From Acinetobacter defluvii (lineage in GTDB: Bacteria > Pseudomonadota > Gammaproteobacteria > Pseudomonadales > Moraxellaceae): DNA of 64,000 bases. Made by a program: the position numbers and the translations under genes. The DNA lies in the NCBI RefSeq assembly GCF_001704615.3, contig NZ_CP029397.2, forward strand, positions 3,038,001 to 3,102,000, in the 5' to 3' direction. Every line of letters starts with the position of its first letter. Positions within the stretch are counted from its first letter, which is position 1. This document shows, piece after piece, positions 36,075-47,300 of this stretch. The notes below the pieces were generated by a model. The model worked only from the letters and a program-made list of their open reading frames with translations, made no database searches and was not told where the DNA came from.

Positions 36075-36536
36075 TTAAGTCAAACTGTCTTTTTCTTTGG
36101 CTTTATATTTTTTATATTCAGCAAGATATTGTTTGGCTAAACTTTGTTTTTGCTTTTCATCTAAAATCTTTCCTGCTTGTTGAAAGAAACCATGCTCTTC
36201 TTCTTGTAAATGATGATGCACCGTTTCAGATAGTTTTTTCGCAATTGCCAACCAGCCTGGATTACTAAACTCAGTTTCAGTAAGTTGTTCCAAAAGCTCA
36301 TCCATCTTATGATGCTCAGACAAAGCATGACGGGTAATATTTAAACCTGAATCGGTCATCATTAAAGGAATATAAAAATAACGATCTTCGCCCACCGCAT
36401 GAGCGAACAACTCATTTTTTAATAATTCAAATAACTCTCGACGTTCAGGCGTATCTCCTGAGGTTTGCAATAATTTTTCAGATAATTCTCGTTGAATGTC
36501 ATGACTTTCCCTTAATGCTTCAAATATATTTTGCAT
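36075..36536 (-). CDS. hemerythrin-domain protein
   Basis: A 153-residue four-helix protein. Iron ligands fit the hemerythrin pattern: H12 (LRESHDIQREL), FAHAVGEDRYFY (near 45-56), ALSEHHKMDELL (near 75) and TVHHHLQEEEHGFF (near 105-118). Such cytoplasmic proteins bind oxygen or NO, or store iron. A good AGAGG ribosome site precedes the ATG. Monocistronic. Confidence 0.88.
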   Translation of the reverse strand: MQNIFEALRESHDIQRELSEKLLQTSGDTPERRELFELLKNELFAHAVGEDRYFYIPLMMTDSGLNITRHALSEHHKMDELLEQLTETEFSNPGWLAIAKKLSETVHHHLQEEEHGFFQQAGKILDEKQKQSLAKQYLAEYKKYKAKEKDSLT

Positions 36537-36680
36537 GTGTGACCTCTACTTTTTATGAAGTTTTCAATAATTTTCTTGATCAGTTTCAGATCGAACGTTA
36601 TTCATCATAGAAAATAAAAAGCACAGATATTGTCAGCGCTTGCAATCATTTGTATAAAAAGCTTTGGTATTGAGAATGAG

Positions 36681-37448
36681 TTACATCCAGAAAGTTTGAT
36701 AAGCCAAACGACAAATCAAAATACTAACTAAAATCAAAAACAAAATACGAATAAACCCACTGCCATATTTTAAAGCCATTTTTACACCAACCAATGAGCC
36801 ACAGACATTGGCAACTGCCATCATCAAACCCAACTGAAACAATACATGTCCTGTTGGAATAAAAAAACTCAGTGCCGCAAAATTGGTCATAAAATTACCA
36901 ATTTTCGATAAAGCTGAAGCATGCAAAAAATCAACCTTTAAATAACGAATAAAATAGAAAATAAAAAAACTGCCCGTACCAGGACCAAAAATTCCATCAT
37001 AAAAGCCGATCAGCAAGCCACCGACACCTGCCAAGATTAAGACTTTTCGATTAATTTCTTGATGACGATGCTGCTGTCCAAATTGCTTTTTCACAAAAGT
37101 ATAGATCGCAATCACGATCAGCATAAACAGCACAAAAGGACGTAAAATTGCTTGTGGAATCAAAGATACACACGCTGCCCCAGCAAAAGAGCTGATAAAT
37201 GCCGTGATCGCAATCACCGCCAAAAGCTTCCATTGGATTTTTACTTGACGCAAATAAGAAAATGCAGCAGAAGCTGTACCACAAATGGAAGCCAGCTTAT
37301 TTGTACCAAAGATTGTTGCCGTTGCTGAATGCGGTAAAGCCCCCATCAATGCAGGAATCTGAATTAAACCACCACTGCCTACAGCCGCATCGATTGCACC
37401 TGCACAAAATGCAAAAAATACCAAACTGAGTATAAGATCAAGTTCCAT
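36681..37448 (-). CDS. TSUP family (TauE/SafE) membrane permease
   Basis: A 255-residue protein with about eight membrane spans. The two TauE repeats are marked by FCAGAIDAAVGSGGLIQIPAL and GLLIGFYDGIFGPGTGSFFIFYFIRYL, both carrying the conserved G-x-G-GG / GPG turns. Family members carry sulfite, sulfonates or other organic anions. It begins 24 bases after truB on the same strand with AAGGAAA as ribosome site, so it is the second gene of that operon. Confidence 0.88.
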   Translation of the reverse strand: MELDLILSLVFFAFCAGAIDAAVGSGGLIQIPALMGALPHSATATIFGTNKLASICGTASAAFSYLRQVKIQWKLLAVIAITAFISSFAGAACVSLIPQAILRPFVLFMLIVIAIYTFVKKQFGQQHRHQEINRKVLILAGVGGLLIGFYDGIFGPGTGSFFIFYFIRYLKVDFLHASALSKIGNFMTNFAALSFFIPTGHVLFQLGLMMAVANVCGSLVGVKMALKYGSGFIRILFLILVSILICRLAYQTFWM

Positions 37449-37472
37449 GAACTTTCCTTTACCTGTTGTGTG

Positions 37473-38378
37473 CTACAAATTTAAAACTCGTTTGGGTACC
37501 AGACGTTTCTTTTCAGTAATTTCCGCTAAACCTAGACATTTTTCACCATCAAAAACGACCACTTGCACTGCGGCAACATGTTCAATATTACTTTCCATAC
37601 CTCGACTAAAATACGCTGCTCGTCCTTCAGGCACTTGTACTTTTGGAAAATGCGCAATCGGTGCGTAAACAGGTAACAACAATGCTTCACGCTGTTGCTC
37701 GGTTAAGCTTTCGAGATATTCAATGGTAAATTCTGGATTTAAGGTAAATTGTCCTGTTTGAATACGATGTAAATAGATTAAATGCCCGAAAGTACCTAAG
37801 GCTTTGGCAATATCTTCACCTAAAACACGAATATAAGTCCCTTTTGAGCACGTCACATCTAAAGTGATCGAGTTTGCAGTAAAAGCCAAAAGTTGAATAT
37901 TTTCAATATGAATAGGACGCGCTTCACGTTCAATCTCGATTCCCTTACGTGCCAACTCATATAAAGCTCGACCTTCTTTTTTCAACGCTGAATACATCGG
38001 AGGGATTTGTTGAATGTTACCTAAAAACTGCTTCAAAACAGCTTGAATTTTGTCTTCAGTCAACTCAGGTACAGCTTGCTCAAGTAATACTTCGCCTTCC
38101 ACATCACCGGTTGTGGTGCTATTCCCCAACTGGATCGTAGTGTAATAACGCTTAGTTGAATCAAGCAAAAAATGGGAAAACTTAGTCGCCTCACCTAAAC
38201 AAATCGGCAATAGTCCTGAAGCAAGTGGGTCTAATGCACCCGTATGCCCTCCTTTTTCAGCACGAAATAGCCAGCGCACACGTTGCAAAGCAGCATTTGA
38301 ACTGATGCCTAAAGGCTTATTTAATAAAAAAACGCCACTAATATGACGACGCTGAATTTTTGAAGATTTTGCAGACAT
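37473..38378 (-). CDS. truB: tRNA pseudouridine(55) synthase
   Basis: A 301-residue protein from ATG 38378; an in-frame upstream start adds five residues without homology. It makes pseudouridine 55 in the T loop of tRNAs. The catalytic aspartate is in [24 protein letters not shown] (D50); [19 protein letters not shown] is the conserved KGTYIR block, and a C-terminal PUA-like region follows. Here truB is separated from infB-rbfA and coupled to a TauE permease, an arrangement seen in Acinetobacter. Confidence 0.97.
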   Translation of the reverse strand: MSAKSSKIQRRHISGVFLLNKPLGISSNAALQRVRWLFRAEKGGHTGALDPLASGLLPICLGEATKFSHFLLDSTKRYYTTIQLGNSTTTGDVEGEVLLEQAVPELTEDKIQAVLKQFLGNIQQIPPMYSALKKEGRALYELARKGIEIEREARPIHIENIQLLAFTANSITLDVTCSKGTYIRVLGEDIAKALGTFGHLIYLHRIQTGQFTLNPEFTIEYLESLTEQQREALLLPVYAPIAHFPKVQVPEGRAAYFSRGMESNIEHVAAVQVVVFDGEKCLGLAEITEKKRLVPKRVLNL

Positions 38379-38522
38379 ATTGCATACAATCACAGTAATT
38401 TAGGGTTATTCTAACAAATCCATTTATCTGTTTTTACAAAATTCACCTGTGCAAAATATATTTTTATGTCAGATTATTTTTTGGATAAAAAATAGCATAA
38501 AAAATATCAGGATGATAAATAC

Positions 38523-39557
38523 ATGTCTAAAGTTAAGTTAGGAATTATTTTTACTTTAATTCTTATTCTTGTGATCGGTATCATGATTTGGTTGAAACCA
38601 CAAAACACCCTACTGAATCAACCACAAAATCATCAACAATCTAAGCTAGATCTACCTGATCAATCACAATATGCTAAATCCCAAATTTCTGAGAAACATA
38701 GTCAATCTTTCTCTAGTGCCAGCCAACAAGATACTCAGATTAACTGTCAAATCCGCGTTGATGGTGCCAATCGTCTCATCGTAAATGAACAAACTAAAGA
38801 TTGCTTTGAGTATTTTATTACCCAATACGGTGAAAAAACGTTTGAGCAGATCAAAACAGATTTTCTTGCGTATATCAAAATCAGTTATAAAGAACCTGTA
38901 CTCTCACAACTATCAGACCTATGGTCACGTTATATGCAATATCGTGAGCAATTAGGTCAGCTACCACCGCCAACCACATCAAAAGAAGATGCAAAATATT
39001 ATCGTGAAATCTTAAAAAACATCCAAAATTTAAGAAAAAAATTCTTTTCTGATTATGAAATACAAGGCTTATTTGGCACACAAAATACTTATGATCAATA
39101 TACAGTTGATCGTATGGAAATTTTAGACAATAAAAATCTCTCTCCAACAGAAAAAGCTGAGAAATTGAAAAACTTATTCAGTCAGCTTCCAGAGGATTGG
39201 CAAGAAAATTTAAAACAACTTAATCAACTCGAAGATTTACGCAAACTGACAGCCGAAATTAAATCACGAAATGGAACAGCAGAAGAAATCCATCAAATGC
39301 GAACCAACCTTGTTGGTGCGGCAGCAACACAACGTCTTGAAACACTGGATACACAAAGAGCGGAATGGAAACACCGTGTTAACCAGTACCTTACAGAACG
39401 TGAAAGTATTATGAAAAGCTCAATGAGTGATTCAGCCAAACAAAGTGCTGTAAATCAGTTACGTAGTCAACAATTTAATAACCCACAAGAACAAACACGT
39501 TTACAAACTTTTGAATCTGTACATGACCAAGGAGGGAAATTACCTTTTTCAGACTAG
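38523..39557 (+). CDS. lifO: lipase foldase (lipase secretion chaperone)
   Basis: A 344-residue protein anchored in the inner membrane by one span (LGIIFTLILILVIGIMIWL) with a Gln/Ser-rich linker and a periplasmic helical domain. TKDCFEYFITQYGEKTFEQIKTDFLAYI corresponds to the Rxx-FDY-F/C-L-S/T-A foldase signature, with a diverged arginine-side part. Later FSDYEIQGLFG and LSPTEKAEKLKNLFSQLPED match the family. It folds the lipase encoded 0.5 kb downstream so that it can be exported by the type II system. Confidence 0.92.
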   Translation: MSKVKLGIIFTLILILVIGIMIWLKPQNTLLNQPQNHQQSKLDLPDQSQYAKSQISEKHSQSFSSASQQDTQINCQIRVDGANRLIVNEQTKDCFEYFITQYGEKTFEQIKTDFLAYIKISYKEPVLSQLSDLWSRYMQYREQLGQLPPPTTSKEDAKYYREILKNIQNLRKKFFSDYEIQGLFGTQNTYDQYTVDRMEILDNKNLSPTEKAEKLKNLFSQLPEDWQENLKQLNQLEDLRKLTAEIKSRNGTAEEIHQMRTNLVGAAATQRLETLDTQRAEWKHRVNQYLTERESIMKSSMSDSAKQSAVNQLRSQQFNNPQEQTRLQTFESVHDQGGKLPFSD

Positions 39558-40051
39558 ATAATCTCATTTGGACTCAAAATCAAAGCTAAAGCTTAGCCAG
39601 TGATTGTATCAATAGATCAACTTAAGAAAATAAAATTGATCTGGATTTATTTATGGAGGAGTTGAAAATACATCTCTTTATATTGATAGAGGCAGCCATA
39701 AGTTCGCTCATTCATGATGCAAATGATGGTTGCGTTTCACCGTGTAGTGTAAAGCTTGGAAAGTGATTCATTATAATTATGCTTAAAATCATTTTTATAA
39801 AGTTAAACAAGTTCTTGAATGGCGTGATGGTTTTTCCAAAAAACTAGTGCAAACTTTTCAAGGTATTCCAAGGGATTGAAAATACAAGGTTTATACTTAT
39901 TTTTCATTACATCAACAAACATGAGATAGAGCTAAGATTTTTTACATTTTATTACATTTTGTTTAAATTCTTATCGTTTTCTTATTTGCTTTATCTTACT
40001 TTAATTTAGTATGTGTTCTGACAATATAAATTGTCATATTTTAAGGATAAA
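39558..40051. other. gap between lipase foldase and lipase, with a possible gene relic
   Basis: An open stretch at 39653-39766 could encode 37 residues (MEELKIHLFILIEAAISSLI, then HDANDGCVSPCSVKLGK), and the same frame goes on with only two further stops until about 39950. It has no ribosome site beyond GGAG overlapping the start, and I do not recognise it. It may be what remains of a decayed gene. Upstream of the lipase, TAAGGA (40042) is the ribosome site. Confidence 0.35.
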
Positions 40052-41023
40052 ATGATGAAAACAAAAATATTATTAAGTTGCTTAGTGGGGAGCACCCTAT
40101 CCCTCGGTACTATGACTCACGCCTCTGGTCTTGTACAAACTAAGCCGACTTATGTTATGTCAGATTATGCAAAAACCAAATATCCGATTGTTCTCGGTCA
40201 TGGGATGATGGGATTTACACGCTTAGGATCGGCTTCGTTTGGATTGGATTACTGGTATCAAATTACGCCCGATCTTGCTCGTAATGGTGCAACAGTATTT
40301 GCTACCCAAGTTTCTCCATTTAACTCTACTGAAGTTCGTGGTGAGCAGCTTTTACAACAAGTAGACGAAGTTATCGCACTAACTGGAAAACCTAAAGTGA
40401 ACTTAATTGGTCACAGCCATGGGGGTCCTACTGTTCAATATGTTGAAATCGTTGCGCCTCAGAAAGTTGCTTCTGCAACAGCAATTGCAGGTGTAATGAA
40501 AGGTTCACCACTTGCAGATACCGTAGTTTCAGGAAATTTCTTTGGTACATTAGTGAATTTTGTTGTTGACTTTTTATCACCAACCATTAGTACACTCGAA
40601 GGCAATCCTTCATTACCTTATGATTTCAAAGCTGGATTCCGCTCAATTTCAGTCGCTGAACGTACTAAATTTAATGCTTTACATCCTTCAGCTGCTATTC
40701 CAAAAGATTGCTCAAGTGGGCAAAAAATTACAAGCGATGGGATTTATCATTACTCATGGACAGGCGACCAAAAAGTCACCAATGTATTCGATGTGGTCGA
40801 CTCTGCTTTTGGTGTGATAGCTGGTGGCATGTTAGGAAGTCAACCAAATGACAGTCTAGTACCTGTATGTAACTCTATTTACGGTCAGGTGATTCGTAAC
40901 GACTACAACTGGAACCACTTTGATGAAGTAAACCAAATACTTGGTTTAAAAGCATGGAATGCTCAAGATCCTGTTGCTGTGTTCCGTCAACATGCCAACC
41001 GTTTGAAATTAGAAGGTTTATAA
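40052..41023 (+). CDS. lipA: triacylglycerol lipase, secreted (family I, foldase-dependent)
   Basis: About 323 residues with a signal peptide (KILLSCLVGSTLSLGTMTHA). The oxyanion-hole region is YPIVLGHGMMGF, the nucleophile elbow is NLIGHSHGGPTVQY, the acid is near QPNDSLVPVCNS (also calcium binding) and the histidine is in WNHFDEVNQILG. This is the Pseudomonas/Burkholderia subfamily I.1-I.2 type that needs a LifO foldase and leaves through the type II secretion system. ATG 40052 or 40055, both served by TAAGGA. It hydrolyses long-chain triglycerides outside the cell. Confidence 0.95.
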   Translation: MMKTKILLSCLVGSTLSLGTMTHASGLVQTKPTYVMSDYAKTKYPIVLGHGMMGFTRLGSASFGLDYWYQITPDLARNGATVFATQVSPFNSTEVRGEQLLQQVDEVIALTGKPKVNLIGHSHGGPTVQYVEIVAPQKVASATAIAGVMKGSPLADTVVSGNFFGTLVNFVVDFLSPTISTLEGNPSLPYDFKAGFRSISVAERTKFNALHPSAAIPKDCSSGQKITSDGIYHYSWTGDQKVTNVFDVVDSAFGVIAGGMLGSQPNDSLVPVCNSIYGQVIRNDYNWNHFDEVNQILGLKAWNAQDPVAVFRQHANRLKLEGL

Positions 41024-41044
41024 TTTCATCTATAATTAAAAATA

Positions 41045-41070
41045 AAAAATGCGCCAAAAGGCGCATTTTT
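41045..41070. terminator. bidirectional terminator between lipA and rplS
   Basis: AAAAATGCGCC and GGCGCATTTTT are perfect complements with a 4-base loop; U tracts arise on both strands. Confidence 0.92.
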
Positions 41071-41087
41071 CACAGCGATAAAACGAA

Positions 41088-41459
41088 TTATTTCGCTTTA
41101 CGTGCTGGTAATTTTTCACGAATACGTGCAGCTTTACCAGATAATTCACGAAGATAGTAAAGTTTAGCACGACGAACCGCACCACGGCGTTTCACTTCGA
41201 TACCAGCAACAACTGGTGAATGTGTTTGGAAAACACGTTCAACACCAACACCGCTAGAAATTTTACGTACTGTGAATGCAGAGTTCAAGCCACGGTTTTT
41301 AATCGCAATGACTACACCTTCAAAAGCCTGAAGACGCTCACGCTCACCTTCTTTTACTTTTACTTGAACAACAACTGTATCACCTGGTGCAAAAGCAGGG
41401 ATATCAGTTTTTAATTGTGCATTTTCTACAGCTTGAACTAAAGGATGCTTACCGCTCAT
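41088..41459 (-). CDS. rplS: 50S ribosomal protein L19
   Basis: A 123-residue protein located at the 30S-50S interface. [57 protein letters not shown] and [27 protein letters not shown] are the standard L19 blocks. It is the last gene of rpsP-rimM-trmD-rplS but is separated from trmD by 214 bases holding a possible hairpin (TACTTAAA at 41591-41598 with TTTAAGTA at 41604-41611), so it may also have its own promoter. Confidence 0.98.
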   Translation of the reverse strand: MSGKHPLVQAVENAQLKTDIPAFAPGDTVVVQVKVKEGERERLQAFEGVVIAIKNRGLNSAFTVRKISSGVGVERVFQTHSPVVAGIEVKRRGAVRRAKLYYLRELSGKAARIREKLPARKAK

Positions 41460-41673
41460 GGGGTATCTCCAATATGTGCGGGTCAGAAGAGGTCTGAGTA
41501 CCGCTGGGTATAGAGGCTAAAGCGCATACACCCGATTATCTTTCCCTTTATGTTTGACCACTTCAACGCATAAAGAGCCTATTTAAAGAATACTTAAAAA
41601 AAATTTAAGTACTTGCTAGAACCGAAGTTACTAACTTGGTGCTTGGATCAAAATTTAAAACAAGGTTTTAAAT

Positions 41674-42414
41674 TTATTTATCCTTGCTGATTAGCCATTT
41701 TTTTTGCTGCTTCGTCAACTCAACTTTCTCAACCAATTCAGGTCGACGCTCAAGTGTACGTTGATAACGCTGCAAAAACCGCCATTTTTCTATATTTGCA
41801 TGATGTCCCGACTTTAATACATCAGGCACATCCAAACCTTCAAAATGATCTGGTTTGGTATATTGTGGACAATCTAAAAGCCCATCCACAAAAGAATCTT
41901 GTATCGCAGATTGTTCATCAGACATGGTATTCGGCAAACGTCGAATAATACTGTCTAATAAAACCATCGCAGGCAATTCACCACCTGACAATACGTAATC
42001 TCCTATTGACCATTCCTGATCAACATATTTCTGGATCAAACGTTCATCCACCCCTTCATAACGACCACACAATACAATCAATCCATCATAATCAACAAAT
42101 TGCTGTATTGCATTTTCATTTAAAGTCTTACCTTGTGGTGACATATACACCACAGGAACACGAACTGCTCCTGCTTGCGTTGCAAGTGTTTTGGCACGTT
42201 GAATGGCTTTTGCCAAAGGCTCAGCCATCATCACCATACCTGGACCACCACCAAATGGACGTTCGTCCACGCGTTTGTAGTTGCCCTCAGCAAACTCTCG
42301 TGGATTAATACAATGGACTTGTATAATGTCACGCTTTACTGCACGTCCGCTAATACCGTAGGCTGTAATCGCTTCGAACATTTCAGGAAAAAGCGTAACG
42401 ACTGCAAAAAACAT
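41674..42414 (-). CDS. trmD: tRNA (guanine(37)-N1)-methyltransferase
   Basis: A 246-residue SPOUT enzyme with a trefoil knot. It methylates G37 next to the anticodon to prevent +1 frameshifting. [48 protein letters not shown] and [20 protein letters not shown] form the SAM-binding knot. The C-terminal [24 protein letters not shown] region is tRNA-binding. Downstream of rimM by 53 bases. Confidence 0.98.
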   Translation of the reverse strand: MFFAVVTLFPEMFEAITAYGISGRAVKRDIIQVHCINPREFAEGNYKRVDERPFGGGPGMVMMAEPLAKAIQRAKTLATQAGAVRVPVVYMSPQGKTLNENAIQQFVDYDGLIVLCGRYEGVDERLIQKYVDQEWSIGDYVLSGGELPAMVLLDSIIRRLPNTMSDEQSAIQDSFVDGLLDCPQYTKPDHFEGLDVPDVLKSGHHANIEKWRFLQRYQRTLERRPELVEKVELTKQQKKWLISKDK

Positions 42415-42467
42415 CGCAGACTCCTCTATTTTCCTGCTGCGTTAATTCTTTAAAATAAATTTAAGAA

Positions 42468-43022
42468 TTAATAATCTACGCCCCAATTCACGTAAATACG
42501 ACCAGCGTCTAGATCAACACGTTGTACCACATCTTTATGCCATGGAATCATTCGCTCTTCACCATCAATGCTTTCAGCTGTTGCACGAACAACCATCACA
42601 TCGTTAGCCCCCGTTTCAAACAGTTCGTGGATTTTACCGAGATTGACTTCTTGTTCTTCATCATCCAGACCTAACACAGTTAAACCTTTTAGATCAGACC
42701 AGTAATACTCATCCACACCAGGTTGAGGGAGTTGCGATTTTGAAATCCAAATATTAGCACCAACTAAATTGTCTGCTGCAGTGCGATCAATCACACCTTT
42801 AAGCGCAACAACCAAGCCTTTGCCATGTGGTTTCCAACGTTTTACATCTGCGACTTGCCAACCTGCTTTGGTTTCAATATACCAAGGCAGGTAGTCAAAT
42901 ATATTGCTCATCGGTTCTGTATTGGAATAGACCCAGAGCCACCCATTTAATCCATATGCTGAACGCAACTGTCCAATCTGAATACGATCTTCGGGTACAT
43001 TCTGTGTTGGTGTCATGGGCAA
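42468..43022 (-). CDS. rimM: ribosome maturation factor RimM
   Basis: A 184-residue protein. It binds S19 and the 30S head for 16S rRNA processing. The N-terminal barrel begins IQIGQLRSAYGLNGWLWVYSNTE and the C-terminal PRC barrel contains YYWSDLKGLTVLGL, GKIHELFETGANDVMVVRA and RMIPWHKDVVQRVDLDAGRIYVNW. Length is normal. It follows rpsP by 22 bases. Confidence 0.97.
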   Translation of the reverse strand: MPMTPTQNVPEDRIQIGQLRSAYGLNGWLWVYSNTEPMSNIFDYLPWYIETKAGWQVADVKRWKPHGKGLVVALKGVIDRTAADNLVGANIWISKSQLPQPGVDEYYWSDLKGLTVLGLDDEEQEVNLGKIHELFETGANDVMVVRATAESIDGEERMIPWHKDVVQRVDLDAGRIYVNWGVDY

Positions 43023-43044
43023 TCTACTACTTAATTTCTAAAAA

Positions 43045-43302
43045 TTATGCAGTAGCTGCAGCTTTCTTCGCTTGCGCAGCTAAAGAAGCAACACGTTCAG
43101 AAGGTTGAGCACCTTGTGCAACCCAGTGAGCAAAACGGTCAGCATCTAAACGAAGTTTTTCTGCTTTACCTTGTGCTGTAGGGTTAAAGAAACCGATACG
43201 TTCGATGAAACGACCGTCACGTGCATTACGGCTATCAGTTACAATGATTTGATAGAACGGACGTTTTTTTGCACCACCGCGAGTAAGACGAATAACAACC
43301 AT
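43045..43302 (-). CDS. rpsP: 30S ribosomal protein S16
   Basis: An 85-residue protein. [41 protein letters not shown] and [20 protein letters not shown] are diagnostic. First gene of the operon rpsP-rimM-trmD-rplS. Confidence 0.98.
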   Translation of the reverse strand: MVVIRLTRGGAKKRPFYQIIVTDSRNARDGRFIERIGFFNPTAQGKAEKLRLDADRFAHWVAQGAQPSERVASLAAQAKKAAATA

Positions 43303-43448
43303 GATAGAACCTTATAGTTTTTACGGATTATCTGTGCTTCGACCATCGAAACATTTCAAACCCCTTTCATAGAGGGCAGTATTTTACGTTATCTTTGCAA
43401 CGAATGAAAGATTTAAAAAAATATTTATCCACAGTTTTGAATTTTAAC

Positions 43449-43871
43449 TTATCTGCCATCCCAGTTTGAGGTAGCGGTTGGAGTGCATGAAGTGCCTTTG
43501 GTCCAACATTTTTGACCTTGACTGTCTAAACTAATTGAACCATTACCTGATTGCACTGTACTAGTTTTCGGGGTAGCTGTTAATGTCCATGTTGATGCAG
43601 CAGCAACCAAAGTTAAATCATACAAAGCCTGCCCATGACTGGGAGTTACTGATCCACCATAAATTTGTGCTAAAGTTGCATTTGTATAATTTCCATTTGT
43701 CACTTTATATTGACTTAGCATATGCGCTATAGTCATCATTTCAGCTTGTGCATCCGTTCTATTCACACGAACTTTATAGTTTGTATAAGACGGATATGCT
43801 ATTGCAGCTAAGATTGCTATTATCGCAACCACGATCAGCAACTCTATAAGCGTAAATCCTGTTTTTTTCAC
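43449..43871 (-). CDS. pilE: type IV pilin-like protein PilE
   Basis: About 140 residues. The prepilin leader MKKTG precedes FTLIELLIVVAIIAILAAIAYPSY, with the glutamate at position 5 of the mature protein as needed for assembly. GTG 43871 gives this short leader and has GAGGAG eight bases upstream; a GTG three codons earlier also exists. Two C-terminal cysteines (QKCWTKGTSC) form a short disulfide loop. It closes the minor pilin operon, and its 5' end abuts the previous pilin gene. Confidence 0.9.
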   Translation of the reverse strand: MKKTGFTLIELLIVVAIIAILAAIAYPSYTNYKVRVNRTDAQAEMMTIAHMLSQYKVTNGNYTNATLAQIYGGSVTPSHGQALYDLTLVAAASTWTLTATPKTSTVQSGNGSISLDSQGQKCWTKGTSCTPTATSNWDGR

Positions 43872-43873
43872 TT

Positions 43874-44386
43874 TTACCACTCCTCAGAACCTTCTGTCCC
43901 GCAAGAGTCATAATCAATATTTTCTTGCGTTATATTTTTACAATGCATACCTCTGCTTGTTAATAATAAGGAATAATTAGTAGTATCTTCGCTAATCGCT
44001 TTAATCGACCAGCCTTGCCCACTTGAAGACTTATCCGTCAACAGTAAATTTCCATCCATACTATCCACTAAAGTAATCGTATATTTTGAGTTTAAATTTA
44101 AAGTTTGTGATAAAACATCAAATACAGAGTTACTCGGATATAGATAACTTGCATTAAACCCTTTAAAACTAAAATTCCGAGCCTTATAACGCTCTAATTG
44201 CTCTGCAATTTTCTGCATTTCTTGTTGTGCTTGGGCAACATGTGCTCGCCTTACAAAATGTTGATAACTTGGGATCGCAATAGCTGCCAAAATGGAAATA
44301 ATGACAACTACAACCATGAGTTCAATCAAGGTAAAACCTTGATTGAATCTAATTTGATAAGTTTTTACAACAGAATCATTTTTCAT
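43874..44386 (-). CDS. minor type IV pilin-like protein
   Basis: About 170 residues from ATG 44386, which lies directly after the pilY1 stop with AAGG at the end of pilY1 as ribosome site. A long leader (MKNDSVVKTYQIRFNQG) precedes [24 protein letters not shown]. The C-terminal region has two cysteines (MHCKNITQENIDYDSC). In related operons this position holds a second PilE- or ComF-like minor pilin. Translationally coupled to pilY1. Confidence 0.88.
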   Translation of the reverse strand: MKNDSVVKTYQIRFNQGFTLIELMVVVVIISILAAIAIPSYQHFVRRAHVAQAQQEMQKIAEQLERYKARNFSFKGFNASYLYPSNSVFDVLSQTLNLNSKYTITLVDSMDGNLLLTDKSSSGQGWSIKAISEDTTNYSLLLTSRGMHCKNITQENIDYDSCGTEGSEEW

Positions 44387-44387
44387 A

Positions 44388-47300
44388 TTATTCTGCCTTG
44401 GCATAACGTTCATACCAACGATTTGGAATAAATCGAATTACTCCGCCAGCAGTAATAAACTTCGAACCTGACTGACAGTCAGAACCAACACAGCCAACAC
44501 CAATATCAGCAGGATCTGGGACTACAATTGTTTTTTCCCCATCTTCCCCATACGGTCCCACATTTAAGTGAACAATCCCGGCACCTAAATTGTAAACATA
44601 GTTAGCATTTTGCGGACATACGCCTGTTGGCAAACAAAGACGTTGTGTAAAGCTATTTCCTTTTACGCCTGCACCACATGCAGAGGAAGTTCCATCCTCT
44701 GAGGCATCATACTGAGTCACATATAAGTTTCCTTCCATTGCAATTAACGGAGTTAATCCTTTAATAATACCCGCACTCGCATCTTCTCTATCAGTCAGTG
44801 TTTCATTAAACTTTTTCTTAAATGGGTAATACCACCCACCCCATCCAGATGTAGCATTTGCTTCAGCACCCAAAACAAGAGTTTCTGTGCTGTCACTTCG
44901 AACAATATTATTGTTACTAATATATTTTAATTTATTGGTAGAAGCTTCTTCTCCATCTTCAGCTAATGTACGAACCCCAATATGTTCTTGCGGATAAAAT
45001 GTTCCATCTGGATGAATGTCATAATCATAAATGGCATAAACAGCATCACTAACTAATCCATCTGAATTTCGCTTTCCTGTATTTAATGGAGAAACATCCG
45101 TAGCCAATAAAGGTGAACTCTTATTTCCAGACACAAAACTCACCACAATAATATTTGCACCTTCTTTTTTACCTGCACTATGATGCGCTGTAAAAACAGG
45201 TGACATGTAAAAACGTGGAGCTACACCATCATATTTCGTTTCTGTACCACTAACATTTTGTAAATTTAAAACTTGGGCTATCTGAGAATCAAAACCATCT
45301 TTTTTCCCGTCATTTTTAAAATCAACTCGAAATGCTTGACCCGCTAAGTCACCAAAATAGAGATGGTCTACTATACCATCATTATTACGATCTACTGTTT
45401 TAATATCACTAGCAACACTGTATTTTAAATTTGCATTTGATGCATGTTCTACACCTGTATCACTCGATGTATCTGCTGAATCAGCATACCACAATAAATC
45501 ACCATTATCAGCATCAAACATGTATACACCTGAGCCCTTTTTATTCTCTTGTACATAATTGTAATGTTCATAGCCTGCATAGCCCGTACGAATATTATTG
45601 GCAAATAGCCCATCGCCATGATCGCCACCGGCATCGTAACCGCCACCAACAAACATCACCAGTTTACGTTGTCCTTTCCAGTTCACATAATCTAATTTAG
45701 GCTTAGACCAACTTTGTGCCATATTTTCAATGGCTTTAAATGCCTTACCACTTTCATTCTCTTTTGAATAAACTCTGCCTGTAGTCGGATCAATATGAAA
45801 CTTCAATTTAGGCCTATCAATTTGGGTTAAATCCATCGAGTAATAGCTACGCCCACCCATGCGTAATCCACCATAAACCCATTGTTTACCTTTCAGGTTT
45901 TCAACATCTTCTTTTGAACCACCGACAACATCACGCACAGTACCATTAACAGTTAATGTTCCATCAGACTTTGTCACATACACTGTATGAGCAACCCACT
46001 CACCATCTATACCGTAATATAGCGCATCTTTACCGCCTGTGAGATTACCAGCATTTTCACGGAAAGTTTCAGCTTGGTTTTCAATCATTTCTTTAGGAAC
46101 AAAGCTGAACTTTTCAATACCTGTTGTCGCATCAACTACACTCAATAAACCTTGAGTTGTTCCAAACATAACGTAGTCTTTACGTCCAATTGAACTAATT
46201 TCTACTTTTTTTGTGGTTTTATTTTGAGTAGCAACCGCTTTACCTTCTTGAGTTAAAAGTACAGGTAATGAGTGATAAACACTTCCCATTTGCCTAACAC
46301 TTGTAGTTTCACTAGTAAGATCCAAATCCTCAGTTGCTTTTTCTGCGCTGATATTATAGCCCAATAAAGTCATTAGCCCTCTAACACGAGCTGCATTATC
46401 AGTTTTTGTTTTAGTATCTGTTGTATATGTATAATCTATTCTTTTTAGATCAAAATCTTGACTAACTTTTTCATCTTCTGCCTTAGAACCATCATAAACA
46501 TAATTAGTTAAAAGTTTTCGTCCAGCGGATGTAGTCGATTCATTTTTGTCATTTGTAGTTGTTACTAAACCTAAAAGGAGTTGGCTAAGTACGCCTCCTT
46601 TCGAAAACACAGGTGCATTTTCAGGGTAAGTCACACCTGATTTTGCCCAAAGATCTGTTAAATTCTGTAATTTACTTTTTAAAACCACTGTTTGGCTTGC
46701 AGTTCCATTTTCGTCTGCATAAACACCACCATTCACTACATAATATTTTTTTAAGTTTCCAAACCATAATTGAGTACTATCACTTGGCTTAACTTTTGGT
46801 TCAAACTGTGGGAAATAAGCATATTTTTGAATAACTTCAGGATTTAATGCATCCATAGGCACTGTAGATGATCCAGTACTAATGCTTGGAATTTCCCCAC
46901 CAGATTTATCAACAAAATCTGCAATACTCTCCGCTACATCTTTGGCATTCGAACCAGAATACCACCCTCCTCGACCACGAATACCCCATTTCGCTGCTTG
47001 CTTAATATCATCACTTATACCAGTCAACGCATCAACACCCGCCTCAGTTTGAATTGATGAAGCAATTGTATTAAAGTCACTTCCAAAGCCAACTACAGCT
47101 GTTTTAAAACTTATATTTGCGGGGTTCTTAGTAGAGTCAAGAAGAGCTGAAGCTAGATTTAAAGTACAATTCCACCCAGCCCCACTATCAGTACATTCAA
47201 AACCTGCACCTTTACTTCCTAATGCTTTACGTATTAGGCCCGAAGTACCATTACCATAGTTTGGTACACCGTCTGTCAGTACATACACCCCTTGCCCACT

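Noticed and set aside
43425..43433. Single perfect DnaA box (TTATCCACA) between rpsP and pilE
   Set aside because: One isolated 9-mer in an AT-rich gap is likely by chance and has no partner sites.
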